Origin: Limnobacter sp.
GTDB taxonomy: Bacteria; Pseudomonadota; Gammaproteobacteria; Burkholderiales; Burkholderiaceae_B
NCBI GenBank assembly: GCA_029866125.1
Contig: JARWZZ010000004.1
Coordinates: 310,001-374,000 of the forward strand
Direction of reading: 5' to 3'
Length of the DNA: 64,000 nucleotides
Shown: piece by piece, positions 16,765 to 25,038 of the stretch
How positions within the stretch are numbered: position 1 is the first letter of the stretch
Layout: each line of letters opens with the position of its first letter
Position numbers and translations under genes: made by a program
Notes under the pieces: generated by a model
Databases searched by the model: none
The model's input: only the letters and a program-made list of their open reading frames with translations
What the model was told of the DNA's origin: nothing

Positions 16765-17442
16765 ATGGTCTTTCAATTCAATACACAGGCTGCAGCAAAG
16801 TTTTTTGCAGTTGTAGTACTTTCCTTGGGGCTTGGTGTTTCAGGCCAGTCTGCCTTTGCAGCGCCACCCAGCGAGGGCGTGGTACAGCTTCAAACCCAAT
16901 GGGCTGATGCCATGTACAAATCACGTGGTGAGGGCAAAGAGAAGCAACTCGAAAAGTTGAGCGATCAGGCCCGCACGCTGGTAGGCAGCAGCCCAGATGA
17001 TGCAAATGCCCTGATTTGGGAAGGCATTGTGTTGGGCAGTTATGCCGGTGCCAAGGGTGGATTAGGCGCGTTGGGTTTGGTTAAAGAGGCCAAGTCGGCG
17101 TTCGAAAAAGCCATTTCCTTAAATGCCAAAGCCTTGGATGGGTCCGCATACACCAGCTTAGGCTCACTTTACTATCAAGTACCAGGCTGGCCATTGGGTT
17201 TTGGTGATGACGCCAAGGCTGAGGATTTCCTGAAGAAAGGTTTAGCGATCAACCCCAATGGCATTGACCCCAACTACTTTTATGGTGACTTCCTGTTTAG
17301 GCAAGGCCGCTACATTGAGTCTGAGGCTGCATTGAACAAAGCGCTTGCAGCGTCTGCCCGCCCAGGTCGTGAGCTGGCTGACGAAGGGCGCCGTGGCGAA
17401 ATTCGTGACCTGTTGGTCAAAGTGAAATCCAAGAAGGGTTAA
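16765..17442 (+). CDS. Secreted TPR-like protein
   Basis: This is a 225-residue protein with a Sec signal peptide (hydrophobic stretch about 11-27, cleavage likely after SAFA-A). The mature part contains TPR-like helices (AKSAFEKAISLNAKALDGSAYTSLGSLYY, AEDFLKKGLAINPN, SEAALNKALA). Such proteins are scaffolds in the periplasm and have no expected catalytic activity. AAGGAG precedes the ATG at good spacing. The gene is 13 bases after the dehydrogenase gene on the same strand, so it is probably part of the same operon. It may support envelope delivery of the pathway's product, which is inference only. Confidence 0.8.
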   Translation: MVFQFNTQAAAKFFAVVVLSLGLGVSGQSAFAAPPSEGVVQLQTQWADAMYKSRGEGKEKQLEKLSDQARTLVGSSPDDANALIWEGIVLGSYAGAKGGLGALGLVKEAKSAFEKAISLNAKALDGSAYTSLGSLYYQVPGWPLGFGDDAKAEDFLKKGLAINPNGIDPNYFYGDFLFRQGRYIESEAALNKALAASARPGRELADEGRRGEIRDLLVKVKSKKG

Positions 17443-17457
17443 TGACCCACGTTAAAC

Positions 17458-17507
17458 ACTCCTGATTTCATTACAATGTTTTTTAGGTCAGCGAATAAGT
17501 CAGGAGT
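17458..17507 (+). promoter_or_regulatory. Inverted repeat burying the ribosome binding site of the response regulator
   Basis: ACTCCTGATTT (17458-17468) can pair with AAGTCAGGAGT (17497-17507): eight perfect pairs, then one G-U and two further pairs, around a 28-base loop. The right arm contains AGGAG, the ribosome binding site of the TTG-started regulator gene at 17513. As RNA, this would hide the site; as DNA, it is a possible operator. Confidence 0.6.
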
Positions 17508-17512
17508 CAAGC

Positions 17513-18187
17513 TTGAGGGTTTTACTGGTTGAAGATGATGAGCAAATTGCCAGTGGTGTGCAAAGCGCACTCAAGCGCAAGGCGTATCAGGTGGATTGGG
17601 TGTCTGATGGCAAACAGGCGCTCAATGCCGCGCTGGACAATCATTTTGACTTGATTGTGCTGGATTTGGGTTTGCCCGGTATGGATGGGATAGAGGTGTT
17701 GTCCCAACTGCGACGCAAGCACAATCAAACCCCCGTCATTATTGTAAGCGCCCGTGATTCCACCCAAAACAGGATTGAAGGGCTGAACTGCGGGGCAGAC
17801 GACTACCTCGTTAAACCATTTGATTTGGATGAGCTGTTTGCCCGCATCTATGCCATAGAGCGAAGGGTAGGCGGCTCGGCCAGTAATATGTTGGTGTTGG
17901 GCGATCTGTCTCTGGATTTGTCTGGTCAGTTGGCTTACTTCAAAGGGCAAGAATTGCAATTGCAGCGCCGGGAGTTCAGTCTGTTGAAAAAGCTGGTTGA
18001 AAACCCAAGGCAGGTTTTCAGCCGCGAGCAGTTGGAAGAATCGCTTTATGGTTGGACCTCCGATGTGGGCAGCAACACGATTGATGTGTATGTTCACAGC
18101 ATTCGCAAAAAAACCTACCCGGAAGTCATCAAAACAATTCGCGGCGTGGGCTATCGCATTGACCCTGCTTTTGTACTTCCTAGTTAA
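17513..18187 (+). CDS. OmpR/PhoB-type response regulator
   Basis: This is a 224-residue DNA-binding response regulator. The receiver domain (1-115) has the acidic pocket VEDDE, the phosphorylation site Asp51 in LIVLDLGLPG, and Lys101 in YLVKPF. The winged-helix output domain (about 128-220) ends with VHSIRKK and IKTIRGVGYRI. The start is TTG, justified by AGGAG six bases upstream and by the family start MRVLLVEDD. That ribosome site lies in a hairpin arm. The partner sensor kinase gene begins 15 bases downstream. The position after the hemolysin-like operon suggests that it may control that operon or the envelope lipoprotein that follows; this is not shown by the sequence. Confidence 0.93.
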   Translation: MRVLLVEDDEQIASGVQSALKRKAYQVDWVSDGKQALNAALDNHFDLIVLDLGLPGMDGIEVLSQLRRKHNQTPVIIVSARDSTQNRIEGLNCGADDYLVKPFDLDELFARIYAIERRVGGSASNMLVLGDLSLDLSGQLAYFKGQELQLQRREFSLLKKLVENPRQVFSREQLEESLYGWTSDVGSNTIDVYVHSIRKKTYPEVIKTIRGVGYRIDPAFVLPS

Positions 18188-18202
18188 TTGCAATCCAACT
18201 AA

Positions 18203-19636
18203 GTGAAATCCATTTTGAATCCCACAGCATCCAAACCCGAACCCTCACTGCGCAGGCAGCTACTGATCAGCATTTTCCTGTCCTTGACTGTGGTGATGGG
18301 TATTGCTGGAACCATCAGTTACAAGGTGTCGCTGCACGAAGCGGATGAAATTTTTGGTGCGCGCTTGGCTACCTCTGCCCGAGTGCTTGAAAGCCTTTTG
18401 GCCCGGCAGGTTGAAACAGCCACCATTCAAAGTCCAATCGTCATTGATTTGCCGCATGCCTTGCTGGGTATGCCCACCGACGAGCCAACAGCCATTGGCC
18501 ATCCTTACGAGGCCAAACTGGCCTTCCAATTGTGGAGTACCGATGGGGTTTTGCTTGTGCGCTCTGAAACCGCGCCCGATCAACGCTTGGGCCCAGTCAG
18601 GGAAGGGTTTGCAGAGTCGAAAGTTGGCGGTAAAGAGTGGCATGTTTTCAGCACCAAATCTGGCAATGTGTGGGTTGAAGTTGCAGAGGAGGTGGGCCTT
18701 CGGGTCGAAATGGCCGAGGAAGTGGCCATTACCCTGACCAGCCCGCTTTTGATTGGTATTTTGATTTTGCTTTTGGTGGTGAATGTGACCGTGGTGGTTG
18801 GTCTTCGCCCCTTGAAGGAATTGGCCGAGAAAATCAGCAGCCGCGAGCCACAATCCACCGAGCCCATCACACTGAAGAAAATTCCGGGTGAGTTGTCGCC
18901 AGTCATTCATGCCCTGAACAGCTTGTTCAAACGAGTGTCAGAAGCCATTGCCCGCGAGCGCCGTTTTACCGATGCGGCCGCCCATGAGTTGCGTACCCCA
19001 TTGACCGTGCTTAATCTGCATGCACAGAATTTGGCCAGAGCCACTTCTGAGGAGGACCGGGCAGTCTCGCTGGGGCAGTTGATGCAGGGTTTGTCCCGCA
19101 CCCGGCATCTGGCAGAGCAAATGTTGACTTACAGCCGAATCAGTTCCAATACCCATGGGGATGCTGCGTCCAACATTGATTTGGGTGAAGAGCTGAAGTA
19201 CATGGTGGACCGCCAAAAAATGATGTTGGAGGGTTCCCCTTTAAGCATTGATCTGAATATCAAACTTCATGATGCTGCCTTTAGTGTGCATGCCGCAAAA
19301 AGCCTTTTGGAAATACTGCTGCGCAATTTGCTTGAGAATGCTTGTAAATACAATGTTAAACCTGACCAAGCCGTGCAGGTTGCCTTGAGTCAGCAGGACG
19401 CAAACACCTGCACTCTCAGGGTCAGCAACCCGTCAATGGCCATACCGCCAGAGGAAATGGCCCTGTTGTTTGAACCTTATCACCGGTTTGCAGGTCACAA
19501 ACAAATAGGCAATGGCTTGGGCTTGGCCATGGTTCAGGAAATTTCAAAGCTGTATGGCTGGCCGGTTAGCTTGCAAATGCAGATGCTTCAAGACCAAGCC
19601 GTGTTTGTGATTGAGGTGGTGTTTAGGTCCAGCTAA
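18203..19636 (+). CDS. Two-component sensor histidine kinase (TctE/QseC-like)
   Basis: This is a 477-residue inner-membrane histidine kinase. It has a short cytoplasmic start, a membrane helix at about 18-38, a periplasmic sensor of about 140 residues resembling the two-component sensor N-terminal family, and a second helix at about 178-200. The dimerisation/phosphoacceptor domain has His261 in AAHELRTPL. The ATPase domain has NLLENACKYN and GNGLGLAMV. The start codon is GTG with no strong ribosome site, so translational coupling to the response regulator 15 bases upstream is likely. The signal sensed cannot be deduced. Confidence 0.92.
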   Translation: MKSILNPTASKPEPSLRRQLLISIFLSLTVVMGIAGTISYKVSLHEADEIFGARLATSARVLESLLARQVETATIQSPIVIDLPHALLGMPTDEPTAIGHPYEAKLAFQLWSTDGVLLVRSETAPDQRLGPVREGFAESKVGGKEWHVFSTKSGNVWVEVAEEVGLRVEMAEEVAITLTSPLLIGILILLLVVNVTVVVGLRPLKELAEKISSREPQSTEPITLKKIPGELSPVIHALNSLFKRVSEAIARERRFTDAAAHELRTPLTVLNLHAQNLARATSEEDRAVSLGQLMQGLSRTRHLAEQMLTYSRISSNTHGDAASNIDLGEELKYMVDRQKMMLEGSPLSIDLNIKLHDAAFSVHAAKSLLEILLRNLLENACKYNVKPDQAVQVALSQQDANTCTLRVSNPSMAIPPEEMALLFEPYHRFAGHKQIGNGLGLAMVQEISKLYGWPVSLQMQMLQDQAVFVIEVVFRSS

Positions 19637-19654
19637 GCTTGATGGAATCAAATA

Positions 19655-20308
19655 ATGAATTTCGACAGAACGCATGTGAATAAAAAGGTTTGCCTATGGG
19701 CAGGTGTGGCTGTTTTGGCCTTGGCAGTGAGTGGCTGCGCAGCACCTTACCGCGTTATACCTGTATTGCCGGACAAGCCTTTGACTGCAAAACTAAACTC
19801 AGTAACAGTCGAGCCATTAAGCGACTCAAAAGGTCAGAGTTTGCAGGGCCAATACAGCCGCCCCAAGTTTAAGGTCACGGTTAAAAACAACACCCAACAA
19901 GCCATCAAGTTTTCTACTGAAAACATCCAGGCCACACTAAATGGCGAGCCTGCCAAGGTCATGACCTTTGATGCACAGGTTGACGAACTGCTGAATGTGC
20001 TCCGGGTGTCCTCCGGCTCTTATTCTGGCTTTTATCCGTCCCTGCGGTTTAGTTTTGGGTCATTTGGCAGAATTGGCAGTGGGGTCGAGTTTGATTCGAT
20101 AGATATTCAAAGAACCCAGCAAGAACTCTATGACGTGAGGAAAAACGCACTTCGCCCCACCGTGCTGGACCCTGGTATGGAATACAGCGGCGAAATTACA
20201 CTGCGAAATAAATTGCCCGCCCAGAGGGATCAAGACATTCGCCTGACGGTGGAACTTGCGGGGGAGACTCAGTCGTTTCAGTTTGCGCTGCAACAACTGA
20301 GTCGCTAA
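19655..20308 (+). CDS. Predicted lipoprotein of unknown function
   Basis: This is a 217-residue protein with a lipoprotein signal peptide: a basic start, a hydrophobic stretch, then the lipobox LAVSGC with lipidated Cys28. The residue after the cysteine is Ala, so outer-membrane sorting is expected. The mature part is rich in beta-type segments (FKVTVKNNTQQAIKFSTENIQATLNGEP), suggesting an immunoglobulin-like fold. No family is recognised. It follows the sensor kinase by 18 bases, so it is probably the last gene of that operon. Its stop is three bases from the end of the convergent binding-protein gene. Confidence 0.75.
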   Translation: MNFDRTHVNKKVCLWAGVAVLALAVSGCAAPYRVIPVLPDKPLTAKLNSVTVEPLSDSKGQSLQGQYSRPKFKVTVKNNTQQAIKFSTENIQATLNGEPAKVMTFDAQVDELLNVLRVSSGSYSGFYPSLRFSFGSFGRIGSGVEFDSIDIQRTQQELYDVRKNALRPTVLDPGMEYSGEITLRNKLPAQRDQDIRLTVELAGETQSFQFALQQLSR

Positions 20309-20311
20309 GTT

Positions 20312-21355
20312 TTAACCCTCTACTTTGTCTGAACACTCACCCAAGGTTTTGTCCAAGCTGCAGCGCACTTTCTTCAGTAGCTTCATCATCTTGGGGTCAT
20401 AGAAACCTTCTTTCGTCAGCTGGATGCGTGCCTCTTGCATCATCACGAAGTACTTGTCCTTGTCTACTTGAGGAATATCAATCCAAGTTTGGGCGGGAAT
20501 TTCCTTCTCGGCTTTGTCCAGCTGCTTGATGGCATTGCTAAAGTTTTTGGCCACATAATCGCGAGACTTTTGACCGTAGCCTTCAGCAAACTTGTCTTTG
20601 CGGATAATGATGTTGGCCGTGAGCTGCAACAGCGGGAAGCGGTAAATTCCGCCTTTCGCACCAATGCCTTTGTACAGTTCCAATGGTTTGTAGGCCACAG
20701 CTGGCGCCACCACAATATCAACCTGTCCGTTGTTGAATTTGGTACCAAAGTTAATCACCTCAGACGCCACTGGTTGTGAACCCAATTGCTGCACCATCCT
20801 GGCTTGCGATTTGTCGTAGTCCAGCACCGCAACCCGCTTGCCCGCTGCTTTTTCAATGCTGTTAATGCTTCGGTCATTCACATGCACATAAGCGGCACCC
20901 ACTGGGAAAATGCCTGCCACTTCGTATTGGCCATTCACCATCAAATTGGATGAGTTGGGTTGGGCCAGCAGGTTAATAATGGTTTGCAAATGTTTGTAAC
21001 TAGGCACTCCACCCACTGCGTCAATACTGCCCACAAAAGGGTGAAACACGCGTCCGCGAAGGGCAGTGACCGCCATTCCATCGCATTTCCCGGTTTTAAA
21101 ATCCTCTGCCACCAAGCGTTCATCGGTGTAGGCTTCAATCACAACTTCAGAGCCCCATGCTTTGCCCGCCAGCGCGTAGTCCTTCGCAAAGTCATACACC
21201 GGTCCATTTTTGCCGATGATGTCAAAAATGCACAAAATCGGTTTGCCGCCAGTGTTGGCCAATGCCCCCAAGCTGAAGGTACTCAGTACAGCAGTGGCTG
21301 CCATCTGAGCCAAAACACGCGACGGGATGTATTTTTGTAGAACGTAGGGTTTCAA
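20312..21355 (-). CDS. AdeT1/2-like putative solute-binding protein
   Basis: This is a 347-residue exported protein with a long signal peptide (cleavage likely after ALA near residue 33). The mature part resembles the putative solute-binding family that includes Acinetobacter AdeT, related in fold to TRAP-type binding proteins. No transporter gene is adjacent, so its ligand and partner are unknown. The start is TTG, supported by AAGGAGA seven bases upstream. Immediately upstream of that ribosome site is a run of hexanucleotide repeats, which could alter expression when the copy number changes. It is convergent with the lipoprotein gene and divergent from the large lipoprotein hydrolase gene. 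Confidence 0.75.
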   Translation of the reverse strand: MKPYVLQKYIPSRVLAQMAATAVLSTFSLGALANTGGKPILCIFDIIGKNGPVYDFAKDYALAGKAWGSEVVIEAYTDERLVAEDFKTGKCDGMAVTALRGRVFHPFVGSIDAVGGVPSYKHLQTIINLLAQPNSSNLMVNGQYEVAGIFPVGAAYVHVNDRSINSIEKAAGKRVAVLDYDKSQARMVQQLGSQPVASEVINFGTKFNNGQVDIVVAPAVAYKPLELYKGIGAKGGIYRFPLLQLTANIIIRKDKFAEGYGQKSRDYVAKNFSNAIKQLDKAEKEIPAQTWIDIPQVDKDKYFVMMQEARIQLTKEGFYDPKMMKLLKKVRCSLDKTLGECSDKVEG

Positions 21356-21365
21356 GTCTGTCTCC

Positions 21366-21399
21366 TTGTATTTGTATTTGTATTTGTATTTGTATTTGT
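21366..21399. repeat. Hexanucleotide tandem repeat in the leader of the AdeT-like gene
   Basis: TTGTAT is repeated five times perfectly plus a four-base remainder. On the coding strand of the AdeT-like gene it reads as ATACAA units ending directly before the ribosome binding site, so it lies in the 5' untranslated or promoter region. Confidence 0.9.
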
Positions 21400-21584
21400 G
21401 TTGAGAGGATAGGGCAGCTGTTAATTTAGGTCAAATTTGGGGGGGCCAAGCTGAATCAAGCGGCATAACCGTCAAGTTGCCGACATACCAATCATATTGT
21501 TTGGAATTGGAAAATTATGCTGAATCCGTAGTGTGTGCCACTCCGTATCAATGTAAATACATAAAAATACATTCGGAGACATCC
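21400..21584. other. Divergent spacer between AdeT-like and DUF6351-like genes
   Basis: This spacer is AT-richer than the surroundings. It contains GGAG at about 21575 as ribosome site for the rightward gene. No clear promoter pair or operator was recognised. Confidence 0.35.
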
Positions 21585-24212
21585 ATGTTCAAGTTAACGG
21601 CTTCGCTGCTTGCAGTTTCGCTGTCTCTTACCCTTGCCGCCTGTAACGGTGATGGATCCTTCGGTTTGGGGGCTAACGCAGACAAACCTCCAGCGGCGGT
21701 GGTCAATCCCAATGAAGTCAACAATCCCGAGATTAACAACCCCGAAGTAATCATCGACCCCGCACCGGCGAAAGGTCAAATCAAAATACTGTCCAACCGG
21801 GCGGACATGATCAGTGATGGCAATGCACTGGTGGAGTTGGTGGCCGAAACCCCGGCCTTGCTAGACGGCGTGAAGGTGGTGGCTGGTACCGTGGATGTAA
21901 GCGCGGCGTTTACAAAGCGTGCCAATGGCCGCGTGATGGCATTGCTAGAAAACTTACCTTTGGGTGCCACCCAAATAGTGGCCACCTTGGCCGACCAATC
22001 CGTCATGACCACCAGGGTAAGCAACCACCCCAATGGTGGCCCTGTGTTCAGTGGGCCACAGGTTAAACCTTGGACGTGCACCAACCCAAAGGCCGTGGAT
22101 GCGCAATGCAATCAGCCCGTCGAATATTCTTTCAAATATTTGCCTGCCAACAAACTGCAACATGTGTTGACCAACTCTGACCTTGCCAACCAGCAATTTG
22201 CTCCAACTCTAGTTGATTACGACCCCAAGAACCCGCCGCCTGCTGGGGACATTGCCGTCACAACAACCGATGCGGGCGTTACCGTGCCCTTTATTGTGCG
22301 CATTGAGCGCGGTGTTCAAAACCGCGACCGCTACCAAATCGTCACCCTGTTTCAACCCAACAAGCTTTGGACCGCATTTGCGCCACAAGAGCAATGGAAC
22401 CGCAAGCTTTTGATCCACCACGGTGGCAATGTGGGCGTGACTTTTGGCCCCGGCAATCCACCCAATGGCGATATTTCGGGCACTGCGCCTGACGGTGCAG
22501 AATTCCTTTTAGGCGACAGCATTACAGTGGCGTTGGGTCGTGGATTCATGACCTTGTCCACCGCCTTGTCCAATTTGGGGCACAACACCAATTTGGTGAC
22601 TTCAGCTGAATCCTTGGTGATGGCCAAGGAAAGGATTGTTGAGCAATACGGTGAAATGCGTTACACCATGGGCACAGGTTGCTCCGGTGGGGCAATTGCG
22701 CAGCAGCATGTGGCCAATGCGTTCCCAGGTATTTACCAAGGCATTATCGTTCAATGTTCCTACCCTGATGTATGGACCACGGCCACCCAGTTTGCCGATT
22801 ACAACCTGCTGAACTCCTACTTTGGGAACCGTTACCCCGGCGTGAATGAAGCCCCCAATTCCAAGCAGTTTCCCCAGTTCAATTCCACCTTTTTACCTTA
22901 TGTGCAGTGGAGTGTTGTGTACGGCCATTTGCCGATCAACCCGGTGTTGTCAGACAACGCGTTTTTTCCCAAGGCCTACCCCACACAACCGGAATGCCCG
23001 GGCCTGCGGGATGCAGAGCCCCAATACGACCCAGTCAAAAGGCCTGGCGGACTGCGCTGTGGTTTGATCGACTACATGAAAACCCAATTTGGTACCCGCA
23101 CGCCCGATGTGTGGAGCGCCAATGAGAAAAAACTGGGCCGTGGCTTTGGCGGCATACCGCTGGACAATGTGGGTGTGCAATATGGTTTAGGTGCATTGAA
23201 GCAAGGCACCCTCACATCGGATCAGTTTTTGGATTTAAACCGCAACATTGGTGGTTTCAGTGTGGACATTGTGCGCATTGCCCAGCGCACCACGGCAGAC
23301 CCTTTGGCTTTGAGCAATGCTTACAAAACAGGCGCAATCAACACGGCTGAACACCTCAGCAATATTCCAATTATTGACCTGCGTGGCCCAGACCCTGGCA
23401 TTGCGCATGACGCCTACCACAGCTGGCAAATGCGCCAACGCATCAAAACCAAGCAAGGCCATTTTGACAATCATGTGATTTGGTTTGGGCAGTTTCCACT
23501 TGCGGGCGACTCGGTTTATTCCACAGAAGCCCTGATTGTGATGGACCGCTGGCTTACCGCCATAGAGAAAGACGCGTCTGCCAAACCCTTGCCAGAAAAG
23601 GTAAGAGGCAACAAACCCACTGCCGCCCGCGACAAATGTTTATCGGCTCAGGCTTTGTACAGCGATGCTGGCCCGTTCATTCCGCTGACGGGTGGGCTGT
23701 TTTTTCCTGATCCCATAATCCCCGGCGCAAACTCCAACCAGTTGCCCAAGGCAGACCCCGCCACAGGCATGATTTTCGACCAAGTTGGCAAGCAGTTTTG
23801 CGGATTGGATGCTTCTGCAATGGATCCCACTGGACAATCGGCACAAATTACAGGCCCACTTGCTGCAGTTCAAAACTTGGTGGTTCAAACCCGATTTGGT
23901 ACGCCCCGCACAGTGGCTGGCGATTCAATCGAAACCTTAAACAACAAGTGCGTGCTCAAGCCCGTGGACCCGGCTGATTATGCAGGCAGCCCCATGGTGC
24001 AGGACGCCGCCGCGCTGGCTGCAAAAGTGAAGGAAATTTTCCCCAACGGGGTGTGCGACTACACCAAGAAAGGTGTGGGCATAGTGCCTGCCCAGACTTG
24101 GTTGGGTTACGGCAGTGCCACCGAAGCAATTATCGGGGGGCAGAAATTGCCTGAGGTGCCGGTAGGGTCAAGGGGCGGGTGGGCTGCGCCTGCTTTTGGA
24201 CTGTCTAGATAA
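21585..24212 (+). CDS. Large lipoprotein, tannase/DUF6351-like alpha-beta hydrolase
   Basis: This is an 875-residue protein with a lipoprotein signal peptide (lipobox LTLAAC near residue 20), then a Pro/Asn-rich linker containing repeated NNPE. The core has GTGCSGGAIAQQHVANAFPG with the putative nucleophile Ser at about 367. This form of elbow is seen in tannase/feruloyl-esterase-like proteins and in the DUF6351 family, which I think it belongs to. HDAYHSW near residue 600 may supply the histidine. It is probably an outer-membrane or surface esterase of unknown substrate. The ATG at 21585 is preceded by GGAG; the frame is open 36 codons further upstream, but only the later start gives the signal peptide. 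Confidence 0.65.
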   Translation: MFKLTASLLAVSLSLTLAACNGDGSFGLGANADKPPAAVVNPNEVNNPEINNPEVIIDPAPAKGQIKILSNRADMISDGNALVELVAETPALLDGVKVVAGTVDVSAAFTKRANGRVMALLENLPLGATQIVATLADQSVMTTRVSNHPNGGPVFSGPQVKPWTCTNPKAVDAQCNQPVEYSFKYLPANKLQHVLTNSDLANQQFAPTLVDYDPKNPPPAGDIAVTTTDAGVTVPFIVRIERGVQNRDRYQIVTLFQPNKLWTAFAPQEQWNRKLLIHHGGNVGVTFGPGNPPNGDISGTAPDGAEFLLGDSITVALGRGFMTLSTALSNLGHNTNLVTSAESLVMAKERIVEQYGEMRYTMGTGCSGGAIAQQHVANAFPGIYQGIIVQCSYPDVWTTATQFADYNLLNSYFGNRYPGVNEAPNSKQFPQFNSTFLPYVQWSVVYGHLPINPVLSDNAFFPKAYPTQPECPGLRDAEPQYDPVKRPGGLRCGLIDYMKTQFGTRTPDVWSANEKKLGRGFGGIPLDNVGVQYGLGALKQGTLTSDQFLDLNRNIGGFSVDIVRIAQRTTADPLALSNAYKTGAINTAEHLSNIPIIDLRGPDPGIAHDAYHSWQMRQRIKTKQGHFDNHVIWFGQFPLAGDSVYSTEALIVMDRWLTAIEKDASAKPLPEKVRGNKPTAARDKCLSAQALYSDAGPFIPLTGGLFFPDPIIPGANSNQLPKADPATGMIFDQVGKQFCGLDASAMDPTGQSAQITGPLAAVQNLVVQTRFGTPRTVAGDSIETLNNKCVLKPVDPADYAGSPMVQDAAALAAKVKEIFPNGVCDYTKKGVGIVPAQTWLGYGSATEAIIGGQKLPEVPVGSRGGWAAPAFGLSR

Positions 24213-24273
24213 GTAGGTCAGCCGGGTCAGTCAAAAAAGTCAGTCAGTTAAGCCACTTACAGCGGGGGCCTTT

Positions 24274-24300
24274 GCAAGCCCTTGCTTGTTTTGGCTTTTT
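24274..24300 (+). terminator. Possible weak terminator
   Basis: AAGCC and GGCTT can pair around a 12-base loop, followed by TTT. It lies between the convergent lipoprotein and lolD genes. The stem is short, so the call is tentative. Confidence 0.3.
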
Positions 24301-24315
24301 GCTTGAGTCCGCTGT

Positions 24316-25038
24316 TTACTTCACCTGAACCAATTCACCCTTGGCCAACCGCAGAATACGTTCGCAGCGTTCAGCCAGCTCCATGGAGTGGGTCACCATC
24401 ACCAAGGCGGTGGCCGCTTCCCGTTTGTTTTCCAGCAGGGCTTGAAACACTTGGTCCGCAGTGTCCAAGTCCAAGTTGCCCGTAGGTTCATCGGCCAAAA
24501 TGGCCCTGGGTTTGGTCACCAAAGCACGTGCAATGGCAACGCGCTGGCGCTCCCCGCCTGAAAGTTCTGCCGGGCGGTGGCTTAGCCGGTGCCCAAGGCC
24601 CAGTTTTTCAAGCACCTTGGCGCTGTCCGTGCGGGCGGCGGTTTTGTCCATTCCGCCAATTCTCAAGGCCATAGCCACATTGTCTAAGGCGCTGAACTCT
24701 GGCAACAAATGGTGAAACTGGTACACAAAGCCCAGCATTTTGTTGCGTAACAAACCCAAAGCTTTGACCGACAGCCCTTCAATGGATTGCCCTTGCCATT
24801 GCACGCGGCCACTGTCTGGCTTGTCCAAACCGCCCAGTACATGGAGTAGGGTGCTCTTACCCGCGCCGGATGCACCCACAATCGCCACTGTTTCACCCTC
24901 AAACACTTTCATGTCCAAGTTGCGGATTACATGCGTGGCTTGGTCAGCTGCGGTAATGCCTTTGAACGCTTTATTCAGGCTTAGCGTCTCCAATACAACT
25001 TGGCCGCCGTGCTGAATATTGGATGCTGAATTATTCAT
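24316..25038 (-). CDS. lolD: Lipoprotein-releasing ABC transporter ATPase LolD
   Basis: This is the 240-residue ATPase that powers release of outer-membrane lipoproteins from the inner membrane to LolA. Walker A is GASGAGKST, the ABC signature LSGGERQRVAIARAL, Walker B AILADEP, and the H-loop VTHS. The start MNNSASNIQH is chosen because it overlaps the end of the permease gene by eight bases (ATGAATAA), indicating translational coupling; an earlier in-frame start would lie deeper in that gene. Together with the upstream permease it makes the Lol complex. With two lipoproteins encoded nearby, the link is probably coincidental. Confidence 0.93.
   Translation of the reverse strand: MNNSASNIQHGGQVVLETLSLNKAFKGITAADQATHVIRNLDMKVFEGETVAIVGASGAGKSTLLHVLGGLDKPDSGRVQWQGQSIEGLSVKALGLLRNKMLGFVYQFHHLLPEFSALDNVAMALRIGGMDKTAARTDSAKVLEKLGLGHRLSHRPAELSGGERQRVAIARALVTKPRAILADEPTGNLDLDTADQVFQALLENKREAATALVMVTHSMELAERCERILRLAKGELVQVK

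Noticed and set aside
17522-18193. A 223-codon open frame on the minus strand opposite the response regulator
   Set aside because: It mirrors a clear regulator gene codon for codon; its translation resembles no protein family and it has no ribosome binding site. It is a composition effect.
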